Shown one piece after another: positions 56,501-64,000 of a stretch of DNA of 64,000 bases. Position numbers and translations under genes: made by a program. Below the pieces are notes generated by a model. The model searched no databases. It saw only the letters and a program-made list of their open reading frames with translations, and was not told the DNA's origin. The stretch spans positions 806,001 to 870,000 of the forward strand of contig NZ_CP018082.1 in NCBI RefSeq assembly GCF_001886715.1, given 5' to 3'. The number at the start of each line of letters is the position of its first letter. The first letter of the stretch is position 1. The stretch comes from Nocardia mangyaensis (GTDB lineage Bacteria > Actinomycetota > Actinomycetes > Mycobacteriales > Mycobacteriaceae).

Positions 56501-59500
56501 GATTCCCGCCCGATGTCCCCGCCCGGTTGGACAACACCTACGGCATCCTGTTCGACGCCGACGGCCGCCCCGCCCACCCCATCCGTCCCTCCGGCAACCC
56601 TGACCAGCAACGTTCCCGAACCCCCGTCCACGACGACGACCTGGAGACCGAGGGCCGTGGCGACCCCGCCCAGCCCCGTGCCCCCGACCCGGACAACGCC
56701 ACGGAGCCCCCCGAAACGAATCGGCCCGACGAACCCGACTCGTCGCCGAACCAGCCCGACGCTGAACCCGACAGCAACACAGCGGGTTCCGCCGCGAACG
56801 AGCAGCCCCCCGGCCCGGCCGCCGAACCCGCGCGGCCGGCGGGCGACGACAACGCCGATCCGAAGCTGTCGGAGGCGAATCGGCCCGACGCCGCATCCGA
56901 ACCGTCCCCGAACCAGCTCGACGACGAGTCCCGCGGCGATGCGGCAGATCCCGACGCCGCCACACCGCGCCCGAACCCCGATGCCGACCCAGCTCTCGGA
57001 CAGTCAGTGGCCGAGGGCAACGCCGACCCGAAGCAACCCGAAGCCGATCGTTCCGACGGTACGCCCGAACCGGTTCCGAACCAGGCTGATGCCGAGTCTC
57101 GCAGCGATGCACTGGATTCCGATGCCGCCCCGCAGCGCCCGCAACCCGATGCCGAGCCTCATGGCGGCACAGCGGATCCCGCGCTCCGCGCCCCGGAGCC
57201 TGATGCCGATTCCCATCCGGCGCGACCGGTGGACGACGACACCGCCAACCCGGATGCCTCGGCGGCCACCAGGTCCGAGGCAGGCGATCCCGCCGACGAC
57301 CCTTCCCCTCTCCCGGATGACGTGTGGCAGAACATGTCCGCGCAAGACGTGGCCCGGACCCTGGCCGATCGGCACGGCTTCGAGGTGTCCGGATTCGACG
57401 ATCCGGCGCTGGACGTCACCGTGGTGCGCGAGTTCGGGCGGACCTTGGACGAGATGCTGGTCAAGTATCCGCTCTCGCAGTTCCCTCATCTGGATCTGCG
57501 CCGGGTCGAGATCGCCGAGATGTCCGAAGGCGACGCGGCGGGCGTGTACGAGCGGCAGCGCGAAGACGACATCTTCCGCTACTACGCCGACAGTCTGCGG
57601 CTGAATCGGTCGGTGGCGGTGGATCCCGCGCGGTACAACGCGTCCTACGAGGACCGGGAGCGCTTCTTCAGGGCACCCTATGGCACCGCGGGCAATCCGA
57701 TTCGGTCCACCGTCATCCATGAGTTCGGCCATCTCCTCGACCTCGCGGGCGGGCAGTTCGCCCGCGACAAGATCGAGGACACGCTGAAGGCCGAGCACGA
57801 CCGGCGTTACGGCGAGGATCCGGATCACTTCATCGGCTGGATCAGCCTGCTCAGTGGCTACAGCTTCCTCGCTGGCACCGACATCCTGTTCTCCCGCGAG
57901 GCGTTGGCCGAGGCCTTCCTCGACGTCGAGGTCAACGGCACCAACGCGACCGAGCCCGCCCAGGTGCTGCATCGCCTGCTGGTCGAGCAGGCAGCATCCG
58001 GGCCGGACCGTTCCCAGAGCTCGCTGGACCCATTCCCGACACCGGATGATTCCGGGACTGGTGATCACGCCCGGCCCGCGCCCGCGGACCCGGCCCGCGC
58101 TGGGCGACCGGACGATCCGGCATCGAAACCGGCCGGCTCCGACCGAGCCCGAGTCGCACCTGAGGCGGGCACATCCCGCAACGACGAACCGAGTGATCCG
58201 ACACCGCCGGACGAGGCCGCGAACCGTTCCGAGGAGCCGGTGTCCGGGCCCGATCGCGCGTCCGAGGAACCTGCGGCGGTGCCCGAACCTGCGGCTGACG
58301 GGGGTGGGGCGCGGCCGCCGGGTGAGCCACCGCAACCACCCGGAGCGGTCGAGCCTGGTGATTCCGGGGACCCGGATCGTGGGCCGGGCAGTGAACCGGG
58401 CCGGGATCGGGCGGCCGAGGTCGCCGAGCTGCGTGCCCAGGCGCAGCAACGGCGTGACGCGGCGCGGGCCGCGTTGGCGCAGGCCCTGGCGGGGCTACCG
58501 GTCGACGCGGCGGAGCTGACCGCGCCGCGTGCTGCGGGTGAGCCGGACCCGGCAGCGCTGCTCCAGGATCTGCGCAGGCAGCCGCCGGACGGCGTGGACC
58601 CGGCGGAGTGGAACAACCGGGTAGACGCGGCGCAGGACGCGGTGCAGCAGCTCCGCGAGGCCGAAGCCGAATTCCACCGGCTCGACACCGAACTCGGGTT
58701 GCTGGCGGATTCGGGCAATCCGATCGCCCAATACGATCGCCTGATCGATCAGCGCCGGGAGCTGGCCAGAGAGCTCGAGTTCCAGCGCGCCAAGCGCGAC
58801 GAGCGAATGGCCCGGCTGGACGGCACCGTCGACCCGGCGGACGCGTTGCGGACACCCGCACAAGTCGAGGACACCCTGTTCCGGCTCTACGAGGACGCCG
58901 CGACGCGCACCGTCGAGATCGGCGGCACCGGTGACGAACTGGGCAGTCGCACCAGGGAACCCGCCGACGCCGCGACCCGCGACCGCATCCGCGAGGCCGT
59001 GCGCAAGCTGGGCGAGTCGGCCGATGCGGTGTTGCGGCTGCAGGACGAGATCAACGCCGTCGACCGCCGCCTCGACGAGCTCGAACGCAGCGGTGGGGTG
59101 ACCGGGCGTCCCCGCTCCGAGGAGATCGCCGCCGATCAGAATCGCCTCGCCGCCGACCGCGCCCAAGAACTGCGCCGCATCGCCCCGCGCCGGGGCATGC
59201 GCGACGACCTGGCCGAACAGTTCGATCTGGTCGACGCCGAGGGACGCGTCGACGAGGCGGCCCTCGCGCCGGACCGTATCGCGGGCACCCTCGACAACCT
59301 GCGCGCCGAGTTCCCCGACCAGCGCGCGAAGATCGACGCGCTCGGTGACGCGGCGCGCGATGTCGCCGCCGCGCACAACCGCATCGGCCGGATCCAGGAC
59401 GAGCTGGCCCGGGTGGCGGGTGCGTACCTGCGGCTGGCCGAGGCCGAAGGAGGCTTCCTGGTCACCGATCGGGTCGCGCTGGTGCCCGGTGACCAACCGC

Positions 59501-62500
59501 GCATCATCGTCTTCGGGCCCCGCGACCTGCCCGGTCGGCCCCGCGCCGATCTCGACGGCGCCCTCGCACACGCCTTGCAGCACAGTCCCGGTGCGGCACA
59601 GCTGATCACCCGCCCCGAGACCAGTGTGCAGTATCGGCAGGTCACCGCGGGCCGAGCCGATGACGTCCGGGTGACCTCGGTGCCCGGTCCGCAGGTGCAG
59701 CGCCTCATCGTGCCGACGAGCCAGAACGCGAGCCCGCCGATCACCGACTGGCGCGATGCCGACGGCAACTGGCATCCAGTCGACCCCAGCCGACCGTCGT
59801 GGGTGCAGCACTGGCGCGACGCCGACGGCGTGTGGCAGTCGTCCGGGCACGGCACCCAGGATTCATCGAACCCGCAAGCCGATCTGCCGAAGAAGTACAC
59901 CCCGCGGGACCTGCCGGAGGGGCTCAGCGCTTGGGCCGTCGACCAGATCCAGGGTGCGGTGGTGCAGGCCATCGCCGGGATTCCCACGGATCCGCTCACC
60001 GGTGGTCCGGCCGCCGGGATCAACCAGGACCTGCTCCCGCACATTCCGGGCGGGTCCAGCCCCGCGGCTGGTGGTCTCCCCGTCTTCGAGATGCCGTTCG
60101 CCGATGCCGCGTCGAATGTGATGCGCGTGATCCTGGAGGTCTCCAAGTTCTCCGGGTTCACCTGGTTCGGCGACAAGGACCACCCTTACCGGATCGCGCC
60201 GCGCGCCACCGGGCACAAGAACTTCCACGCCAGCCCTCCCGAGCGGCAACCGATGGTCGCGCCCTTCGACCGCGCCCGGCTCCCCGGTCCCGACGGGTTG
60301 CCGCGAAACGCCGAGGACCATCCGAGCGACCTGCTCTGGCGCCGACGCGACGAGGCGGCGCAGGCCGCCTGGGCCAGGGTGCAGAGCGAGGCCGATGCCG
60401 AGTACGCGCGGTTGCGCGACAACGATGACGTCGAAATCGACGCCATCACACAGAATCTCGCCGACTACCGCGACGAGGTGCGTCAGCGGGTCGCCACCGA
60501 GCTGATCGATCGGGTGCGCCAGCAGCTCGCGGGCCGAACCACCGAGGAGATCGACGCCATCGCCGAATCGGTGGCGGGCCGCCTCGGGGAGACCCGGACC
60601 ACCGACGGGCTCGGACGGCGGGCATCCGACCCGCAAGCGGCCCAGCTGGTGCGCGACCTGGCCGAGGTTCTGAGCAGACCGGGCACCTTCCCGCGCGACG
60701 AACTGATCGGCGTGGTGGCCGATCAGCTGCTCGGCGCCGAGCACGACGCCATCCTCCCGCCGACCCTGGACCACGACCAGATCCTGCAGATCAAGAACCA
60801 CCTGATGCGCGACGAACCGCTGGTCGACGATCCGAACACCGGCGATCCGGTGCACCGCCGCTTGGACGCGGTCGCCGATGTCGTGCAGGCCTGGCAGCGC
60901 CTGACCAGCGGTGACATCCGCCCTGCCGATGTGTTGTTGCTGCGCGACGCGCTCGCCGAATCGAACTACCTGCGGGACAACCCGGAGAAGACCTGGCAGC
61001 AGGCGAACGCCCACGTCGCCGCCCGCACCGGCCTGCACTGGGACGGCGCCCGCCCACCCCTGACCGGAGACTGGGCAGACGTCCCCTACGCTCCCGCGCC
61101 ACCCCAGCGGGATCCCGTACTGCGGACAACGAACGACGTCGATCCCCCCGCTCTGCCCGCCGCAGCGCGCGACCCAGCCCCCGGCGGCGATCCCGCCCGT
61201 GCCGCTGACGACACCACGAGCCGTCCCGATGATGACGATCCTCCGGCATTGCCTGCCGCACCGCGTGATCCGTCGCCCAGTGGTGGCGATCCAGCACGTG
61301 CCCCGGCCGCACCACGCACCGACCGCGCGAGCGACACCGATCCTCCGCGCGCCGGACTGCCGCGCGAGGCGGCCGAGCCGGTGGCCGACCCGCAACATCG
61401 GCAGCCCGACCCGAGCACCACCGACGAGCGCTCCGCTGAGGCCATCGCCGCGTCGGCGGACAACCTCGCCTGGTCGAACCGGATGACCGCCGAACAGAAC
61501 GCCTGGTCGGCCCGGATGCGCGCCGACATCGCCGAGGCCCGCGCCGACTACCACGCGGGTGAGGCCGCCCGTCGCCGTCAGCTGGCCGACGAATCGCCGA
61601 ACGACTACCTGCTCCAGCAGCTGGCCGACAACGCGGAGTGGGCCGCCGGTCAGCATGCCGAGCAGGCGAGCTTTCTGCGTGACATCGCCGAATCCTGGCT
61701 CCGGTTGGCCGATCCGAATGCGCCGGGAGATCCGTCGGGCGCGCGCCCCGACCGTCCCGACAGCCCTGATGACCTGCTCGACAGTGGTTCGGTCGACGAC
61801 GCGAAGTCGCCCGCTTCCGACCGGGGCATCCCTGATCTCGGCGGCTTCGACCGCTCGGCGTTGCCGGTGGACGACTGGTCGAACATGACGCCATCTCAAG
61901 TCGCCGCCGCGTTGGTCGACAAGCACAAGCTGCAGGTCAACGGCTTCGATCAGCCCGGCATCGACCCCGACGTCGTGCGTGAATTCGCCCGCGCCGTGGA
62001 TCGCATGCTCAGCAAACATCCGTGGATCGACCTGAGGATCGTCGAGATCGGCACGCTCCCGCTGCCCGGCTCGACCGTGCGCGGCGATCTGCTGAACGCC
62101 CAATCCAAGTGGGCCAAGACGTCGAGCGGGCGCTACTACGCGGAACGGATCAGGTTCAATGTGGACCACGCCCGCAATCCGGATCCCTTCGCCAACAAGA
62201 CGAAGCTGCTGACCGGGGCCTCCTACTTCGTGCGCGGCACCGGAGACCGACCGGTCTACGGGATGATCCTGCACGAACTCGGCCACGCACTCGACTATTC
62301 GGGTGGAATGCGTGCCCGAGACAAGATGATGGAGATTCTGGCCGACTATTTCGTGGAGAAGTACCCGCACCTGGACCGGGAGCTCGACAAGTTCGAGCAG
62401 TGGCTGCGACAGCTGTACGGCTACAGTTTCGAACCGGTCATGGTGGGTGGCACACTCGTCCCCGGTCTGAGCCATGCCGAAGCGTTGGCCAATGCGATCG

Positions 62501-64000
62501 CTGATGTCGAACTGAACGGCCGCAACGCCAGTGAACCGGCGCGCCTGCTCGCCGGTTTGCTGCAACACGAGGCGCGCAACTACCCCGATACCCGTCCGCA
62601 CCGCGCCCCCGGCGCGGGACCTCGTCGCCAGCCGGACTCCATCCAGCCCACCGCGGAGCCGGTTACCCAGCAGGGGGATTCGGTTCGTCCGGTTGATGAC
62701 GGCGACGTCGGACAGGTGGACAATGCGCAGATTCCGACCGCGGACGGTCCACCCGAACCGGTGGACGAATGGTCCAACCGGTCGTCCGCGGAGATCGCGG
62801 ATGTCCTCGAGCAGCGCTACCCGAAGCTCAGCGTGGAGGGGTTCGACGACATCACCCCGCACGTGGCAAGGGAACTGGCGCGGGGCTTCACCGAGACCAC
62901 CGCTCGCCATCCAGAGATCGATGTGCGCAGGCTGGTGATCGGCGAGATCATCGACCAGAACGGTCAGCGGTTGAACGATGCGTACGCGATGACTCGCGCT
63001 GCCCGCGATCCGGACACCGGCATGATCATCACCGACTCGGTGACCATCAACCGTCGATTCGCCACCGACGACGCGCTGTTCCGGCACAACGTGGCAGAAC
63101 GAGTGGCGGCCGGGCAGTTCCACCCGCTGGTCGGCGACAGGCCCGCCTACGGCACGATCGTGCACGAGCTCGGCCACGCCCTGGACAACGCGGGTCAGCG
63201 CACAGTCCGGCGGACCATCGAGGGCGAGATCGCCGACTACTACCGGGCCCACCATCCAGATGCCCCGATCACCGGATACCAGCAGTGGTTGCGCGAACAA
63301 CTGACCGGCTACAGCCTCGACGAGGACGGGCTGCTGAATGTTCCCGAGGCACTGGCCGATGCGCTGACGGCGGTCATCGCCGATGGCCCCGCCGCCAATG
63401 ATCTGGCCCGATTCATCCACGACAAGCTCACCGCCGCGGCGCGGGCGGCGACCCCCGGGGCGGGCGAACCGCCGGTGGGCGCTCCCGACCTGCTCGGCGA
63501 GCGCACCGACCCGGACCAGCCCGCTCACCGCCCCGATGCCGCGCCTGCCGAGCGCCCCGAGGCCATCGCACCCGCACACCGTCCCGACGTCCTGGTATCC
63601 ACCGATCGCGCTGCCCGGTGGCGCGAGGCGACCGATCGTTTGCGAGCGGCCCTGCAGCGTGAGGTGCAGTTCATCAAGGATCGCCTCGGCGGCACCGAAC
63701 GGGTGTCGATACCCAAGCATCCGTCCGGGTCCAGCCTTGACGCTGAGGGTCAGTGGCGAGCCATGGACGGGGTGAACCGGATCCGGGAGACCACCAGTGG
63801 CGAGGAGCCACCGTGGGTCTTCGTGGCCGAGGACGGCACCGACGGACTGAACTTCGCCCGGATCGGCACCGAGGTGGAGAAGCTGTGGACCGGCCGCGCC
63901 CGGATCGCGGAATTCGTGCGCTCGTCGCTGTTCGGCCTTGTCGCGGGCAGCCCCGACTTCGTGCCGCCGCGTCGACCCGACGGCGAGATCGATGACTACT
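53533..64000 (+). CDS. Giant type VII-secretion-style polymorphic toxin with three HExGH protease-like modules (3' partial)
   Basis: Open for 3,489 codons from ATG 53533 (a TGA lies 7 bases upstream) to the window end. Residues 1-130 are CpnT/WXG100-like (GQEWPDGEPAKMWALADAWE); 137-330 contain hydrophobic and Gly-rich segments. At ~392-472 is a GGxQ/GGTQ repeat linker. Residues ~880-1010 carry a papain-like arrangement (Cys885, His967, Asp982; HAYVMVNEGGRIIVRDP). Coiled coils cover ~1625-1980. Three paralogous modules are at ~1262-1486, 2780-3016 and 3077-3306, with HEFGH (His1396), HELGH (His2914) and HELGH (His3211). Each is followed after 60-69 residues by EALA-N/A/E-A (Glu1456, Glu2983, Glu3272), a candidate third zinc ligand. 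It follows the WXG100-like and YbaB-like genes. Export and toxicity are inferred. Confidence 0.85.
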   Translation, partial: MSSPIVPPRLADAISNAPGWLQTTLEFIAGQEWPDGEPAKMWALADAWEAAAEALEGVEDDIGDAKAAALLAVSSGEASRKMGSAFDVFLNGLKTSDGEQPSISELAGHFREVAEMTDKTGTDIDYAQAMMIGTLIAFIIEVALSFIPPVRAPFGIAAAVFRTQAVLRGIATRLLAAVLRRVGPAAARKAVEFTAKTVSFTIRNTAIDTGIGAGLDGGIQGLQLNNNTRQSFDANQFKTTLVTSAAGGLTAGIGGGLAGRVLPRGMSPTTAGIITGSTAGLTGALGGWAAGGLMTGNWDFDPRMLTSGVIQGGVSGGFSGRREVRFAGFRMGDGAGFVDNTRIGGTPGSPSGTGDGAGPGATGDGSGAGNAGGVNGDGSANGAASGSGQSTGGTQPGGTQGGGAQSGGAQTGGAQTAGAQAGGAQTGGAQAGGAQTGGTQTGGETQTGGTHTGGGTQTGGQTQTGGTQSGSDNGGESGGQPNNGSQNGSGERATSDSGARVAEDGSGNTTTDSGARSGEAGTGESRSGVGSDGGGRSGGDSGGAGSRTSGLDGLTSGLSSSDAGLGSGAGSTGGVGQPVSPVMAAPAAGVAPTAAAPATAAGPAAAANPTGTSTQSATPTGSDARGTAARPTAPDGRGLSGTAEPATGTGPESTASNQPAAGPADRTAASADTGDARSRAGAADLGATPASSDPASALQARSGGPEATRADPGAAADRSVTSDPGGSDVRPAVPTLANGATADPTGTAGEADSGGRPSAEGEADAGGPARSDGENSVADGLRPYPGTDGVVDPASAVPSADGGEPGGAVDPGGRADARTTADGRRPDDGADPAVVVAPVQPVNSGGTGRPAAADPGADRSDSSRSNGPESDGTPSDPDDQVVGRCADLSLAEIRERTGSDTIREFDREVGLDGVTGRELVDAAGGELRRFGSHRAMVMDLLRAGDGTSMLVVDAYKGSTNEHGVGAHAYVMVNEGGRIIVRDPATGAEHGFPPDVPARLDNTYGILFDADGRPAHPIRPSGNPDQQRSRTPVHDDDLETEGRGDPAQPRAPDPDNATEPPETNRPDEPDSSPNQPDAEPDSNTAGSAANEQPPGPAAEPARPAGDDNADPKLSEANRPDAASEPSPNQLDDESRGDAADPDAATPRPNPDADPALGQSVAEGNADPKQPEADRSDGTPEPVPNQADAESRSDALDSDAAPQRPQPDAEPHGGTADPALRAPEPDADSHPARPVDDDTANPDASAATRSEAGDPADDPSPLPDDVWQNMSAQDVARTLADRHGFEVSGFDDPALDVTVVREFGRTLDEMLVKYPLSQFPHLDLRRVEIAEMSEGDAAGVYERQREDDIFRYYADSLRLNRSVAVDPARYNASYEDRERFFRAPYGTAGNPIRSTVIHEFGHLLDLAGGQFARDKIEDTLKAEHDRRYGEDPDHFIGWISLLSGYSFLAGTDILFSREALAEAFLDVEVNGTNATEPAQVLHRLLVEQAASGPDRSQSSLDPFPTPDDSGTGDHARPAPADPARAGRPDDPASKPAGSDRARVAPEAGTSRNDEPSDPTPPDEAANRSEEPVSGPDRASEEPAAVPEPAADGGGARPPGEPPQPPGAVEPGDSGDPDRGPGSEPGRDRAAEVAELRAQAQQRRDAARAALAQALAGLPVDAAELTAPRAAGEPDPAALLQDLRRQPPDGVDPAEWNNRVDAAQDAVQQLREAEAEFHRLDTELGLLADSGNPIAQYDRLIDQRRELARELEFQRAKRDERMARLDGTVDPADALRTPAQVEDTLFRLYEDAATRTVEIGGTGDELGSRTREPADAATRDRIREAVRKLGESADAVLRLQDEINAVDRRLDELERSGGVTGRPRSEEIAADQNRLAADRAQELRRIAPRRGMRDDLAEQFDLVDAEGRVDEAALAPDRIAGTLDNLRAEFPDQRAKIDALGDAARDVAAAHNRIGRIQDELARVAGAYLRLAEAEGGFLVTDRVALVPGDQPRIIVFGPRDLPGRPRADLDGALAHALQHSPGAAQLITRPETSVQYRQVTAGRADDVRVTSVPGPQVQRLIVPTSQNASPPITDWRDADGNWHPVDPSRPSWVQHWRDADGVWQSSGHGTQDSSNPQADLPKKYTPRDLPEGLSAWAVDQIQGAVVQAIAGIPTDPLTGGPAAGINQDLLPHIPGGSSPAAGGLPVFEMPFADAASNVMRVILEVSKFSGFTWFGDKDHPYRIAPRATGHKNFHASPPERQPMVAPFDRARLPGPDGLPRNAEDHPSDLLWRRRDEAAQAAWARVQSEADAEYARLRDNDDVEIDAITQNLADYRDEVRQRVATELIDRVRQQLAGRTTEEIDAIAESVAGRLGETRTTDGLGRRASDPQAAQLVRDLAEVLSRPGTFPRDELIGVVADQLLGAEHDAILPPTLDHDQILQIKNHLMRDEPLVDDPNTGDPVHRRLDAVADVVQAWQRLTSGDIRPADVLLLRDALAESNYLRDNPEKTWQQANAHVAARTGLHWDGARPPLTGDWADVPYAPAPPQRDPVLRTTNDVDPPALPAAARDPAPGGDPARAADDTTSRPDDDDPPALPAAPRDPSPSGGDPARAPAAPRTDRASDTDPPRAGLPREAAEPVADPQHRQPDPSTTDERSAEAIAASADNLAWSNRMTAEQNAWSARMRADIAEARADYHAGEAARRRQLADESPNDYLLQQLADNAEWAAGQHAEQASFLRDIAESWLRLADPNAPGDPSGARPDRPDSPDDLLDSGSVDDAKSPASDRGIPDLGGFDRSALPVDDWSNMTPSQVAAALVDKHKLQVNGFDQPGIDPDVVREFARAVDRMLSKHPWIDLRIVEIGTLPLPGSTVRGDLLNAQSKWAKTSSGRYYAERIRFNVDHARNPDPFANKTKLLTGASYFVRGTGDRPVYGMILHELGHALDYSGGMRARDKMMEILADYFVEKYPHLDRELDKFEQWLRQLYGYSFEPVMVGGTLVPGLSHAEALANAIADVELNGRNASEPARLLAGLLQHEARNYPDTRPHRAPGAGPRRQPDSIQPTAEPVTQQGDSVRPVDDGDVGQVDNAQIPTADGPPEPVDEWSNRSSAEIADVLEQRYPKLSVEGFDDITPHVARELARGFTETTARHPEIDVRRLVIGEIIDQNGQRLNDAYAMTRAARDPDTGMIITDSVTINRRFATDDALFRHNVAERVAAGQFHPLVGDRPAYGTIVHELGHALDNAGQRTVRRTIEGEIADYYRAHHPDAPITGYQQWLREQLTGYSLDEDGLLNVPEALADALTAVIADGPAANDLARFIHDKLTAAARAATPGAGEPPVGAPDLLGERTDPDQPAHRPDAAPAERPEAIAPAHRPDVLVSTDRAARWREATDRLRAALQREVQFIKDRLGGTERVSIPKHPSGSSLDAEGQWRAMDGVNRIRETTSGEEPPWVFVAEDGTDGLNFARIGTEVEKLWTGRARIAEFVRSSLFGLVAGSPDFVPPRRPDGEIDDY
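54706..54945 (+). repeat. GGAQ/GGTQ repeat linker in the giant protein
   Basis: Repeated 12- to 15-base units encode GGAQT, GGAQA, GGTQT and similar, about 16 times. It is a hydrophilic spacer after the N-terminal secretion part. Confidence 0.8.
57316..57990 (+). other. HExGH module 1 of the giant protein
   Basis: Opens DDVWQNMSAQDVARTLADRH, then VSGFDDP, VVREFGRTLDEML and LDLRRVEIAEM. The zinc-site helix VIHEFGHLLDLAGG (HExxH 57718-57732) is followed by LLSGYSFL and SREALAEAFLDVEVNG (Glu at 57898). The order matches modules 2 and 3. Confidence 0.75.
61870..62580 (+). other. HExGH module 2 of the giant protein
   Basis: Opens DDWSNMTPSQVAAALVDKHK, then VNGFDQP, VVREFARAVDRML and IDLRIVEI. 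ILHELGHALDYSGG (62272-62286) is followed by LYGYSFEP and HAEALANAIADVELNG (Glu at 62479). It is closest to module 1 in its opening sequence and its VE(V/L)NG end. Confidence 0.75.
62761..63450 (+). other. HExGH module 3 of the giant protein
   Basis: Opens VDEWSNRSSAEIADVLEQRY, then VEGFDDI, VARELARGFTET and IDVRRLVIGEI. IVHELGHALDNAGQ (63163-63177) is followed by LTGYSLDE and VPEALADALTAV (Glu at 63346). It starts only 180 bp after module 2. Confidence 0.75.

Noticed and set aside
53539..58449. Several long minus-strand frames (e.g. 53539-54936, 57004-58449)
   Set aside because: Low-complexity translations opposite the Gly/Thr/Gln repeats and coiled coils of the giant gene; no start sites or recognisable domains.
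59863..63720. 1,285-codon open frame on the minus strand
   Set aside because: It is antisense to the giant toxin gene. Its translation is Arg/Gly/Val-rich without domains, while the plus frame carries three HExGH modules and continues through it. High GC produces such shadow frames.

Overview
The window is high-GC actinobacterial DNA from a mycolic-acid-producing member of the Mycobacteriales, most likely Nocardia. Pointers are an antigen-85-type mycolyltransferase, an MspA-family porin, a BacA/Rv1819c-like transporter, a putative glycolipid-binding protein and the mycobacterial gene order of the ribosomal block. The genus is an inference; no rRNA is present. I saw no tRNA, CRISPR array or insertion sequence by eye.

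Layout. 1-11.5 kb: end of a non-ribosomal peptide synthetase (thioesterase), a secreted mycolyltransferase-like protein, a tandem TetR regulator facing an aldehyde dehydrogenase, a DrrABC-like exporter, then lycopene cyclase and a NatAB-like ABC pair on the minus strand. 12.0-17.3 kb: the S10 operon (rpsJ to rpsQ). 17.3-40 kb: an accessory block interrupting the ribosomal cluster. It holds an RHH/Fic toxin-antitoxin pair between two copies of a terminator, a LacI-controlled HAD-ECF transporter operon, an MspA porin, a membrane/HTH protein, an SDR/TetR pair, several enzymes, and an iron-linked segment (degenerate NRPS-like protein, siderophore-binding lipoprotein, BacA-like ABC protein). 40.2-41.7 kb: rplN-rplX-rplE-rpsN. 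41.7-44.4 kb: terminator, VapBC, a small secreted protein and a secreted peptidase. 44.9-50.4 kb: rpsH-rplF-rplR-rpsE-rpmD-rplO, then secY-adk-map. 50.4-64 kb: dtd, a helical-repeat protein, and a type VII secretion-style toxin cassette: a WXG100-like protein, a YbaB-like protein and a giant open reading frame that leaves the window after more than 3,480 codons.

How the genes work together. The r-protein genes form three transcription units whose promoters share a -35/-10 layout and an initially transcribed GGTTGCC element. The two toxin-antitoxin modules sit just behind terminators that close two of these units. The ECF genes form one unit (HAD, S component, fused ATPases, EcfT) divergent from a LacI regulator, with a 14-bp palindromic operator between them. 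The iron segment carries two IdeR-like boxes.

The most striking item is the giant cassette protein. It has a CpnT/WXG100-like N-terminus, a Gly/Gln/Thr repeat linker, a papain-like Cys-His-Asp segment, long coiled coils, and three diverged copies of one HExGH zinc-protease-like module within one polypeptide.
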